The notes beneath the pieces were generated by a model. That model was not told the origin of the DNA and searched no databases. It worked only from the letters and a program-made list of their open reading frames with translations. The position numbers and the translations under genes were made by a program. A stretch of DNA of 6,494 nucleotides from Bacteroidales bacterium UBA4814 (lineage in GTDB: Bacteria; Bacteroidota; Bacteroidia; Bacteroidales; UBA7960): positions 2,307 to 8,800 of the forward strand of contig DHFW01000037.1 of the NCBI GenBank assembly GCA_002402465.1, in the 5' to 3' direction. Shown here piece after piece: positions 1-5,133 of the stretch; the first letter of the stretch is position 1, and the number at the start of each line of letters is the position of its first letter.

Positions 1-136
1 AGGGAAAAGCCGCGTAGCGGTGGCATTATGGTAGATTATTCGCTTTGCTCATGAGCTCTCCGCTGGCCAGCGGATCGGTTGGTTGATTGGTAGATTAGTT
101 AATTGGTTTTATGCCGCGTAGCGGCGACATTATGGT
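1..136. repeat. Left repeat mosaic (hairpin unit plus GGTAGATT octamers)
   Basis: This gene-free stretch downstream of the ATPase gene is built from repeated pieces. Positions 1-37 match 1487-1523 with 33 of 37 bases identical. Positions 85-107 match 1520-1542 exactly over 23 bases. Two hairpin cores, GCCGCGTAGCGG (9-20) and GCCGCGTAGCGGC (113-125), have 4-5 bp stems and a GTA loop. Positions 81-112 read as degenerate octamers: GGTTGATT, GGTAGATT, AGTTAATT, GGTTTTAT. The two matching parts are separated here by about 50 extra bases compared with the right copy. No coding region is credible here. Confidence 0.75.
59..74. repeat. Perfect 16-bp palindrome
   Basis: TCCGCTGGCCAGCGGA is fully self-complementary. 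It lies in the segment that interrupts the left repeat mosaic and is absent from the right copy. It could be a cruciform or an RNA hairpin. No T-tract follows on either strand, so it is not called a terminator. Confidence 0.6.
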
Positions 137-166
137 TGCAAACGTGTCATATCAATAGCCCGGGGG

Positions 167-1297
167 TTATTTCCAATAAAAATGTTTCAGCCACCAGGCA
201 TAAAGTGGGTCGAGGATTTGCACGCTGCCCTGGGTGATGTCGATGATTTCTTTTTCAACCAAAGCCTGTTTAATGCGTTGAATGTTTGCCGAAGTACCAA
301 GCTGGTATTTCTCCAGGTTACGCCTGGCGCTGAAATGCTCAACGCCATCAATCAATGCCTTCAGAAAATTTACCTGCGTGGTGCTTAGCCCATCGGTGGC
401 AGCGTGAAAGAGCATGCTGAGCTGCATCACCAGGCTTTCAAAGGCTTCGTGAATAATGCTTTCAGCGCACATGCCGCTTGTCCTGAGCCAGGCCAGTTGC
501 GCCAGCTGCTGCACATAATACGGGTGGTTGTCGGCCAGTTGGGCAATCAGCTCACAGCTCTTGCGATCAATGCTTTTTCCGCTAAGCCTGAATCCCTTTT
601 CCAGGTAGGTGACCCAGTCATCACGGCTTATCTTTTCCAGGAAAACCACATCGCCAAATTTATAGAAAGGCATGGATGGAGTGTTGAATACTTCCATCAT
701 CATATGCCTTTTGCTGCCGAACAGGCAAAACGAAACGTGCTGCAGAAGCTGCCAGTTTGCCCTGAGTTTTTTCTGAAAACCCAAAGGGTCTTCAAAAAAG
801 GCAATGTTTTGAAACTCGTCGAGACAAATCACTGCTTTCATGTTTCGGGCGCTGGCAAGGCGCTCTGCCAGAAACAAGATTTCGCCGGGCTCTTTTTTTA
901 TTTCCTCCCAGTCGAAGCTTAATGAAAAGTCGGTATCAGGTCCGGGACTAAAGGTGATCTTTGGGATAAACCTTCCCAGGAAGCGCCGGCTTTGCTCCAG
1001 TATTTCATCCACTTTCGTGGAAAAAGCCTTCAGGGTTTCTTTTGCCAGCAGCTGGTAAAACTGGGCTTCGGTGCGCACATTGAATAAATCAATAAAAATA
1101 AACCGGATGTGCGGGTGATTTTTCTGAACCAGGCCGGCCACATGATGCACAAGGGAGGATTTTCCCCAGCGACGCGGTGAGATTATAATGGTGTTGGCAC
1201 CCATTAAGAAGTTGTTGGTCAGCCGCTCTACCTCCGTTACACGGTTTGTAAAATGCTGGTCAGCAACAATTTTTCCGAAAGCAAAAGGCGTTTCCAT
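167..1297 (-). CDS. Archaeal-type P-loop ATPase (ATPase_2-like) with C-terminal winged helix
   Basis: This 376-residue cytoplasmic protein binds and probably hydrolyses ATP; its target is unknown. The P-loop is at residues 40-47 (SPRRWGKS), with Ser where the first Walker A Gly usually sits; G45, K46 and S47 are kept. Walker B is AVICLDEF at 155-162, with D160 and E161. A sensor-like FGSKRHMM follows at 193-200. The region from about 304 to 352 resembles a winged helix, and the protein ends in an aromatic tail (YAWWLKHFYWK). The PRRxGK loop and the layout fit the STAND-related archaeal ATPase group, which is common in Bacteroidota and typically about this long. I see no signal peptide or membrane segment. 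The ATG at 1297 is used because the family-typical N-terminus (PFAFGKIV) starts there; there is no Shine-Dalgarno sequence. The gene stands alone between two direct repeats. Domain family is fairly sure; function is unknown. Confidence 0.88.
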   Translation of the reverse strand: METPFAFGKIVADQHFTNRVTEVERLTNNFLMGANTIIISPRRWGKSSLVHHVAGLVQKNHPHIRFIFIDLFNVRTEAQFYQLLAKETLKAFSTKVDEILEQSRRFLGRFIPKITFSPGPDTDFSLSFDWEEIKKEPGEILFLAERLASARNMKAVICLDEFQNIAFFEDPLGFQKKLRANWQLLQHVSFCLFGSKRHMMMEVFNTPSMPFYKFGDVVFLEKISRDDWVTYLEKGFRLSGKSIDRKSCELIAQLADNHPYYVQQLAQLAWLRTSGMCAESIIHEAFESLVMQLSMLFHAATDGLSTTQVNFLKALIDGVEHFSARRNLEKYQLGTSANIQRIKQALVEKEIIDITQGSVQILDPLYAWWLKHFYWK

Positions 1298-1310
1298 AGC
1301 GGGATGTTTT

Positions 1311-1326
1311 GTTACACAAATGTAAC
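1311..1326. promoter_or_regulatory. Operator-like palindrome over the ATPase promoter
   Basis: GTTACACAAATGTAAC consists of perfect 6-bp arms (GTTACA/TGTAAC) around CAAA. It contains the whole -7 element of the ATPase promoter, where a repressor would block polymerase. Related TTAC/GTAA half-sites recur at about 1327-1356 and near 1382. The regulator is unknown. The CopY/BlaI-type TACA-N2-TGTA spacing does not match, since this site has N4. Confidence 0.4.
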
Positions 1327-1348
1327 TAACAATTTAGTAAGTAACAAA
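1317..1348 (-). promoter_or_regulatory. Bacteroidota-type promoter of the ATPase gene
   Basis: Read on the minus strand, TACATTTG (1324-1317) matches the Bacteroidota -7 consensus TAnnTTTG exactly. TTTG (1348-1345) supplies the -33 element, with a 20-base spacer. Transcription would start near 1311, giving a leader of only about 13 bases before the ATG at 1297. The region between is AT-rich, as usual for these promoters. Confidence 0.6.
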
Positions 1349-1393
1349 TATGTAAGCAAAATTTTTAACCTTTTTACCTTAGTAACCGGCGGA

Positions 1394-1418
1394 TTTCACG
1401 CAAAGCACCCCACGAAAA
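1394..1418. repeat. Dispersed CGCAAAGCAC repeat, copy 1
   Basis: This 25-base unit has the core CGCAAAGCAC followed by CCACGAA. It matches positions 2094-2118 at 22 of 25 bases in the same orientation. Similar CGCAAAG-type units are scattered in spacers of many Bacteroidota genomes (general knowledge, not checked here). Confidence 0.65.
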
Positions 1419-1420
1419 GG

Positions 1421-1481
1421 TTCACGCGGCGGGCGCAGCGCAATACTTGGCGAGCGTGGCGTGAAACAATTTCGCGCCAAG
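1421..1481. repeat. Overlapping inverted repeats
   Basis: Two stems compete in this GC-rich block. TTCACGC (1421-1427) is complementary to GCGTGAA (1459-1465). CTTGGCG (1446-1452) is complementary to CGCCAAG (1475-1481). The arms interleave, so only one stem can form at a time. There is no T-tract and no obvious link to a gene. Confidence 0.5.
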
Positions 1482-1486
1482 GGCGC

Positions 1487-1569
1487 AGGGGAAAGCCGCG
1501 CAGCGGAGGCAGTATGGTAGATTGGTAGATTAGTTAATTGGTATTAGCCGCATAGCGTCGGTATTTCGG
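1487..1569. repeat. Right repeat mosaic, direct copy of the left one
   Basis: Positions 1487-1523 repeat 1-37 with four substitutions. Positions 1520-1542 repeat 85-107 exactly. The hairpin core appears as GCCGCGCAGCGG (1495-1506) and, more degenerate, GCCGCATAGCG (1547-1557). Octamers GGTAGATT, GGTAGATT and AGTTAATT run from 1516 to 1539. Orientation is the same as the left copy, so the ATPase gene lies between direct repeats. Confidence 0.75.
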
Positions 1570-1583
1570 ATATTACCCTGTAG

Positions 1584-1622
1584 CCTGCCTGCCCTCCAAA
1601 GGCGGGTAAACCGTCAGGCAGG
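1584..1622. repeat. Inverted repeat CCTGCCTG/CAGGCAGG
   Basis: Perfect 8-bp arms at 1584-1591 and 1615-1622 enclose 23 bases that could form a smaller inner stem (CCTCC/GGCGG type). It belongs to the chain of hairpin repeats in this spacer. No T-run follows. Confidence 0.55.
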
Positions 1623-1644
1623 GTTTAAAACCCTGAAGGGGTTT
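1620..1644. repeat. Alternative hairpins AGGGTTT / AAACCC / GGGTTT
   Basis: AGGGTTT (1620-1626) can pair with AAACCCT (1628-1634). The same AAACCC can instead pair with GGGTTT (1639-1644) around a 5-base loop. The middle arm is shared, so the two stems exclude each other. It directly overlaps the end of the preceding inverted repeat. Confidence 0.5.
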
Positions 1645-1654
1645 CATAATTCAG

Positions 1655-1681
1655 CCCGGGGTCAGCGAGCGCCACCCCGGG
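1655..1681. repeat. REP-like hairpin CCCGGGGT/ACCCCGGG
   Basis: Perfect 8-bp arms at 1655-1662 and 1674-1681 surround an 11-base GC-rich loop. It is followed by an AATGCACCC stretch that recurs inside the hairpin at 1736-1771, so both seem to come from one repeat family. A fragment, AATAGCCCGGG, also lies at 154-164, just downstream of the ATPase stop codon. Confidence 0.6.
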
Positions 1682-1706
1682 AAAAGAATGCACCCCCACC
1701 CACCTT

Positions 1707-1723
1707 ATCCGCCGCAGGCGGAT
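1707..1723. repeat. Small hairpin ATCCGCC-GCA-GGCGGAT
   Basis: Perfect 7-bp arms with a 3-base loop. The GCC-rich core resembles the GCCGC hairpin cores of the repeat mosaics. It has no T-tract and no gene in reach, so it is called a repeat rather than a terminator. Confidence 0.55.
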
Positions 1724-1735
1724 CAACCAATAATA

Positions 1736-1771
1736 GCCCCGGGTCGCCCGGCGAAGCAATGCACCCGGGGC
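1736..1771. repeat. REP-like hairpin GCCCCGGGT/ACCCGGGGC
   Basis: Perfect 9-bp arms at 1736-1744 and 1763-1771 enclose an 18-base loop that contains AATGCACCC, shared with the neighbouring hairpin at 1655-1698. The arms differ from that hairpin yet remain fully complementary, which suggests the pairing rather than the sequence is kept. Confidence 0.6.
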
Positions 1772-1797
1772 GATAGGTTGAGTCTTTGCAGATGTGT

Positions 1798-1828
1798 AAA
1801 AAAGCAGAGACGTAGCATGCTACGTCCC
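1798..1828 (-). terminator. Intrinsic terminator of tRNA-Pro
   Basis: GACGTAGCATGCTACGTC (1809-1826) is a perfect 18-base palindrome. On the minus strand it is followed by TCTGC and then six T residues (1803-1798), the classical layout. It begins about 17 bases after the tRNA 3' end. On the plus strand only a short CCCTTTT follows, so any termination in that direction would be weak. Confidence 0.8.
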
Positions 1829-1844
1829 TTTTGAATTGTTATAG

Positions 1845-1919
1845 TCGGGGTGAGAGGATTCGAACCTCCGGCCTCGTCGTCCCGAACGACGCGCGCTAAC
1901 CGGGCTGCGCTACACCCCG
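1845..1919 (-). tRNA. tRNA-Pro, anticodon CGG
   Basis: This is a complete cloverleaf read on the minus strand. The acceptor arms CGGGGTG and CACCCCG pair fully. The D arm is GCGC/GCGC. The anticodon stem is CGTCG/CGACG with loop TTCGGGA, giving anticodon CGG for codon CCG. The variable loop is AGGCC, and the T arm is GGAGG-TTCGAAT-CCTCT with one G-T pair. The discriminator base is A (1845). CCA is not encoded, so it must be added by the CCA-adding enzyme. The sequence closely resembles bacterial tRNA-Pro(CGG). It stands alone between uvrA and the ATPase gene, with its own promoter and terminator. Confidence 0.96.
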
Positions 1920-1926
1920 AATGTCT

Positions 1927-1940
1927 CGGGGCAAGCCCCG
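1927..1940 (-). other. Hairpin in the tRNA-Pro leader
   Basis: CGGGGCTTGCCCCG (minus strand) forms a tight GC stem between the promoter and the mature tRNA. The leader sequence CCCCGA (1931-1926) is also complementary to TCGGGG (1920-1915), the very start of the tRNA. The hairpin could therefore keep the leader from invading the acceptor stem, or place the RNase P site. This role is inference. Confidence 0.45.
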
Positions 1941-1954
1941 AAAATTTATTGCGG

Positions 1955-1985
1955 CAAAGTTAATCATATTTTTTTTCTGTTAAAA
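1955..1985 (-). promoter_or_regulatory. Promoter of tRNA-Pro
   Basis: TAACTTTG (1962-1955, minus strand) matches the Bacteroidota TAnnTTTG consensus exactly and is followed by C, as preferred. A TTTT (1985-1982) lies 19 bases upstream in place of the -33 TTTG. Transcription would start near 1949, giving a leader of about 30 bases that contains the GC hairpin. Confidence 0.6.
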
Positions 1986-2093
1986 ACTTCGTGCCCCTGA
2001 CCTGTTTTTTTTCGTCAAAGATGCACGCAAATGAGTAAAGATTAATAATTAAAAATTTGTCTAAATCGACTAAGTCTGTATTCCAAAAAGAAG

Positions 2094-2118
2094 TTTCTCG
2101 CAAAGCACGCCACGAAGA
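2094..2118. repeat. Dispersed CGCAAAGCAC repeat, copy 2
   Basis: Second copy of the 25-base unit at 1394-1418 (22 of 25 bases identical, same orientation). It lies between the tRNA-Pro promoter and the 3' end of uvrA, with a trailing AACACAAAGAAGG that extends the same A-rich theme. Confidence 0.65.
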
Positions 2119-2146
2119 ATAACACAAAGAAGGCTGGTATGCTCAC

Positions 2147-2210
2147 CTTTTCGACTTTTTCCCTTTCTCACCTTCCTGTCTTCCCACCCTCTCATCTTCC
2201 CCCTCTCCCT
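2147..2210. repeat. Degenerate octanucleotide array, purine-rich on the uvrA mRNA strand
   Basis: The plus strand is almost pure pyrimidine, and the few purines recur at 2154, 2170, 2178, 2186 and 2194, that is, in steps of 8 or 16. Read on the minus strand the units are TGAGAGGG, TGGGAAGA, CAGGAAGG, TGAGAAAG and similar, consensus about TGRGAAGR. The array starts within ten bases of the uvrA stop codon and would be in the 3' part of its transcript. Four G-tracts (complement of 2183-2209) could stack. No ordinary terminator for uvrA is seen here. Confidence 0.6.
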
Positions 2211-2218
2211 TAAGTCTC

Positions 2219-5074
2219 TTACGTACCTTCGTTCCCTAAAGTCTCTTTCAAAAACTCCGCCGTAAATCCCACGCTGCTTTTCGCTACTTCTTCCGGGGTT
2301 CCCTGTGCGATGATGCGTCCGCCGCGGTGGCCGCCTTCGGGGCCGAGGTCTATGATGTGGTCGGCCACTTTGATCACGTCCATGTTGTGTTCTATCACCA
2401 GCACGGTGTTGCCGCGCTCCACCAGGCGGTTGAGCACGTCCATGAGCACGCGCACATCTTCGAAGTGCAGGCCGGTGGTGGGCTCGTCGAGTATGTAGAA
2501 GGTCTGGCCGGTGTCGCGTCGCGAGAGCTCGGCGGCCAGCTTCACGCGCTGTGCCTCGCCGCCCGAGAGGGTGGTGCTCTGCTGCCCCAGGGTGATGTAG
2601 CCCAGGCCCACATCCTTCAGGGTGCGGATCTTTTGTATGATGCTGGGGATGTTTTCAAAAAATTCCACGGCCTGACTGATGGTGAGGTTGAGCACGTCGT
2701 TGATGTTCTTGCCCTTGTAGCGCACCTCGAGGGTTTCGCGGTTGTAGCGCTTTCCCTGGCAGGTCTCGCACTGCACGTAAACGTCGGGCAGGAAGTTCAT
2801 CTCAATGACCTTCACGCCGCCGCCCTGGCAGGTTTCACAGCGGCCGCCCTTCACGTTGAACGAGAAACGGCCCGGCTGGTAGCCGCGCACCTGTGCTTCG
2901 GGCAGGCTGGCAAAAAGCTTGCGGATCTCGTCAAAAACCTTGGTGTAGGTGGCGGGGTTGGAGCGGGGCGTGCGCCCAATGGGGCTCTGGTCGATCTCGA
3001 TCACCTTGTCGATGTGGTCGATGCCCTCTATTTCGCCGTAAGGCAGGGCGTGGGCCTCGCTGCGGAAGAAGTGGCGGCTCAGGATAGGGTAGAGGGTTTC
3101 GTTTATGAGCGACGACTTGCCGCTGCCCGAGACGCCCGTGACGCATATGAGCTTGCCCAGGGGAAGCTGTAGCTCCACATCGAGTAAATTATGGCCATGC
3201 GCGCCTTTCAAAACAAGGTGCTTCCCGTTTCCTTTGCGGCGCGCGGGTGGCACGGCGATTTGCCGGCGTCCGCTCAGGTAGTCGGCGGTCATGGTATTTT
3301 GCTGCATCAGCTGCAGGGGGGTGCCCTGTGCTACCACGCGCCCCCCGTTCACGCCGGCACCGGGGCCAATGTCCACCACATAGTCGGCAGCCAGGATCAT
3401 GTCGTGGTCGTGCTCCACCACGATCACCGAGTTGCCGATGTCGCGCAGCTCCTTGAGTGCCTCTATGAGGCGGTGGTTGTCGCGCTGGTGCAGGCCAATG
3501 CTGGGCTCATCGAGGATGTAGAGCACGCCGGTGAGTTGCGAGCCGATCTGTGTGGCCAGGCGTATGCGCTGGCTCTCGCCGCCCGAAAGGCTTTTGGCGG
3601 GGCGGTTCAGGGCCAGGTAGTCGAGACCCACGTCGAGCAGGAAGCCCAGTCGGGTGCTGAGCTCACGCAGTATCTCGGTGGCGATGCGGCGGCGGCGCTC
3701 GTCGAGGCGTGCAGCCAGCGTATCCATCTCGTGGCGCAGCGTCAGCAGGTCGAGCTCTGCCAGTTCGGCGATGCTGCGCCCCTCGATGAGGAAGTGCAGC
3801 GACTCCTTTTTGAGGCGCTGGCCATGGCACTCGGGGCAGGGCTTCTGCTGCATGAAGCCGCTGGCCCAGCGCTTGATGGCGCCCGAGGGGCTCTCATCAA
3901 ACTGGTTGCTGATGAAGTTCACTATGCCTTCGAAGTTCAGCGAGTAGGTGTCGGTCACGCCCAGGCTCTCGTGCTTCACGCGAAACACCTCGTCGGAGCC
4001 GTACAGAATGGTGTTGATGGCCTCTTCGTCGAGCTCGGCCAGGGGGGTGTCGAGGGTGAAGCCATGCTTCATGCCAATGGCTTCGAGCTGGCGAAATATC
4101 CAGCCGTTTTTGCTGCTGGCGATGGGGGCTATGCCGCCCTTGCGTATGCTCAGGCTGCGGTTGGGGATGATCTTGTCGAGGTCCATCTCGCTCACCGTGC
4201 CCAGTCCGCTACAGTGGGGGCAGGCGCCGTAGGGCGAGTTGAACGAGAAGGTGTTGGGCTCGGGGTCGGCGTAGGCCAGCCCGGTGCTGGGGCACATCAG
4301 GTGGCGGCTGTAGTGGTGGGTCTTTTTGTCGCTTTCGCGGAAAACCATGAGCATGCCCTTGCCGTGCTTCATGGCGGTTTGCAGCGAGGCCGACAGGCGG
4401 CGCTTTTCTTTGGCGCTCACCAGCAGGCGGTCAACCACTACCTCGATGTCGTGCACCTTGTAGCGATCCACTTTCATGTTGGGCGTCAGCTCTTTGATCT
4501 CTCCATCCACGCGCACGCGCAAAAAACCCTGCTTGCGCACCTGCTCGAACAGCTCGCGGTAGTGGCCCTTGCGGCCCTTTACCAGGGGTGCCAGCAGCAT
4601 GATGTTTTGGCCGTCAAACTTTTCGAGCAGCAGTTCGAGGATCTGCTCATCGGTGTAGCGCACCATCTTCTCGCCGGTAATATAGCTGTGGGCTTCGCCT
4701 ATGCGGGCATAGAGCAGTCGAAGGAAGTCGTATATCTCGGTGATGGTGCCCACGGTGGAGCGGGGGTTGCGGTTGGTGCTTTTCTGTTCGATGCTGATGA
4801 CGGGGCTCAACCCGGTGATCTTGTCCACATCGGGGCGTTCGAGGGTGCCCAGGAACTGCCGGGCATAGGCCGAAAAGGTCTCGATGTAGCGGCGCTGCCC
4901 TTCGGCGTAGATGGTGTCGAAGGCCAGCGACGACTTGCCGCTGCCGCTCAGGCCGGTCACCACCACCAGGGCGTTGCGCGGAATGGCCAGGTCTATGTCG
5001 CGAAGGTTGTGCTCCCGTGCACCATACACTTCCAGGCGTTCTTCGGGAACTATATTTGTTTGGATCTCAGGCAT
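2219..5074 (-). CDS. uvrA: UvrA, excinuclease ABC subunit A
   Basis: This is the damage-recognition ATPase of nucleotide excision repair. As a dimer it scans DNA, loads UvrB at lesions and leaves. At 951 residues it is full length. ATPase half I has Walker A GLSGSGKSS (41-49), signature LSGGES (496-501) and Walker B LYILDEPS (518-525). Half II has Walker A GVSGSGKSS (647-655), signature LSGGEAQ (836-842) and ILDEPTTGLH (861-870). The UvrB-binding region, about 120-250, is present, so this is UvrA1-like rather than the shorter UvrA2. CPEC (413-416) lies in the inserted domain, and the main zinc finger has C746, C749, C769 and C772. The first zinc module keeps C261, C285 and C288 but has CPST instead of CPxC. 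The ATG at 5074 is firm because an in-frame TAA lies two codons upstream. The gene stands alone and is visibly GC-rich. Confidence 0.98.
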   Translation of the reverse strand: MPEIQTNIVPEERLEVYGAREHNLRDIDLAIPRNALVVVTGLSGSGKSSLAFDTIYAEGQRRYIETFSAYARQFLGTLERPDVDKITGLSPVISIEQKSTNRNPRSTVGTITEIYDFLRLLYARIGEAHSYITGEKMVRYTDEQILELLLEKFDGQNIMLLAPLVKGRKGHYRELFEQVRKQGFLRVRVDGEIKELTPNMKVDRYKVHDIEVVVDRLLVSAKEKRRLSASLQTAMKHGKGMLMVFRESDKKTHHYSRHLMCPSTGLAYADPEPNTFSFNSPYGACPHCSGLGTVSEMDLDKIIPNRSLSIRKGGIAPIASSKNGWIFRQLEAIGMKHGFTLDTPLAELDEEAINTILYGSDEVFRVKHESLGVTDTYSLNFEGIVNFISNQFDESPSGAIKRWASGFMQQKPCPECHGQRLKKESLHFLIEGRSIAELAELDLLTLRHEMDTLAARLDERRRRIATEILRELSTRLGFLLDVGLDYLALNRPAKSLSGGESQRIRLATQIGSQLTGVLYILDEPSIGLHQRDNHRLIEALKELRDIGNSVIVVEHDHDMILAADYVVDIGPGAGVNGGRVVAQGTPLQLMQQNTMTADYLSGRRQIAVPPARRKGNGKHLVLKGAHGHNLLDVELQLPLGKLICVTGVSGSGKSSLINETLYPILSRHFFRSEAHALPYGEIEGIDHIDKVIEIDQSPIGRTPRSNPATYTKVFDEIRKLFASLPEAQVRGYQPGRFSFNVKGGRCETCQGGGVKVIEMNFLPDVYVQCETCQGKRYNRETLEVRYKGKNINDVLNLTISQAVEFFENIPSIIQKIRTLKDVGLGYITLGQQSTTLSGGEAQRVKLAAELSRRDTGQTFYILDEPTTGLHFEDVRVLMDVLNRLVERGNTVLVIEHNMDVIKVADHIIDLGPEGGHRGGRIIAQGTPEEVAKSSVGFTAEFLKETLGNEGT

Positions 5075-5098
5075 TTTTTATGGGAAAAAATCAACCTC

Positions 5099-5129
5099 CA
5101 AAGGTAGGGAGAAAAGTTCGGGGTTCAAA
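5099..5129 (-). promoter_or_regulatory. Promoter of uvrA
   Basis: TACCTTTG (5106-5099, minus strand) matches TAnnTTTG exactly, and TTTG (5129-5126) lies 19 bases upstream as the -33 element. Transcription would start near 5093, leaving a leader of about 19 bases ending CCCATAAAAA before the ATG. The GGAGG at 5099-5095 overlaps the promoter edge, 20 bases from the start codon, so it is not a ribosome binding site. No SOS-type operator is recognised. Confidence 0.65.
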
Positions 5130-5133
5130 GTTT

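Larger units (their letters stand above)
1298..1844. other. Gene-free, repeat-dense spacer between the ATPase gene and tRNA-Pro
   Basis: No plausible gene lies in these 547 bases. The part next to the ATPase gene (1298-1385) is AT-rich and holds its promoter. From about 1390 the base composition swings to GC-rich and the spacer becomes a chain of repeats and hairpins, which are listed separately: a dispersed unit, nested inverted repeats, the right copy of the mosaic, and five stem-loops. The tRNA terminator closes it. The one open frame crossing 1253-1528 on the plus strand runs through these repeats and has no coding character. Confidence 0.7.

Noticed and set aside
154..171. Terminator at the end of the ATPase gene
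   Set aside because: AATAACCCCCGGGCTATT can fold with one mismatch, but it overlaps the stop codon region, the loop is very small, and no T-tract follows on the minus strand.
404..922. 172-codon plus-strand open frame inside the ATPase gene
   Set aside because: It lies wholly opposite the ATPase P-loop and core coding sequence, has no promoter or recognisable domain, and reads as a shadow.
1253..1528. 91-codon plus-strand open frame through the spacer
   Set aside because: It crosses the ATPase promoter and then runs through the hairpin repeats. Its Arg/Gly-rich tail comes from the repeat sequence, not from a protein gene.
1..1569. CRISPR array from the repeated hairpin units
   Set aside because: There are only a few imperfect copies at irregular distances, with no unique spacers of constant length and no cas genes.
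1845..1919. tRNA-Pro as an integration site for an island carrying the ATPase gene
   Set aside because: tRNA genes are frequent integration sites and the ATPase gene lies beyond the tRNA 3' end, but no second copy of the tRNA 3' sequence is seen in 1-1844 and there is no integrase.
2327..3172. 281-codon open frame on the plus strand opposite the uvrA 3' half
   Set aside because: Same cause: antisense shadow of uvrA codons, with low-complexity composition and no motif.
4280..4294. Frameshift or sequencing error explaining the missing UvrA zinc cysteine
   Set aside because: The reading frame and conserved residues are intact on both sides, with unchanged spacing to the next CxxC, so a true substitution is the simpler explanation.
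5095..5099. GGAGG as the uvrA ribosome binding site
   Set aside because: It is 20 bases from the ATG, too far, and overlaps the edge of the -7 promoter box, so it is probably not even in the transcript.
3191..5107. 638-codon open frame on the plus strand opposite uvrA
   Set aside because: It is the mirror of a GC-rich, strongly conserved uvrA. Its translation is Ala/Val/Gly/His-rich with no recognisable domain, as expected from a codon shadow.
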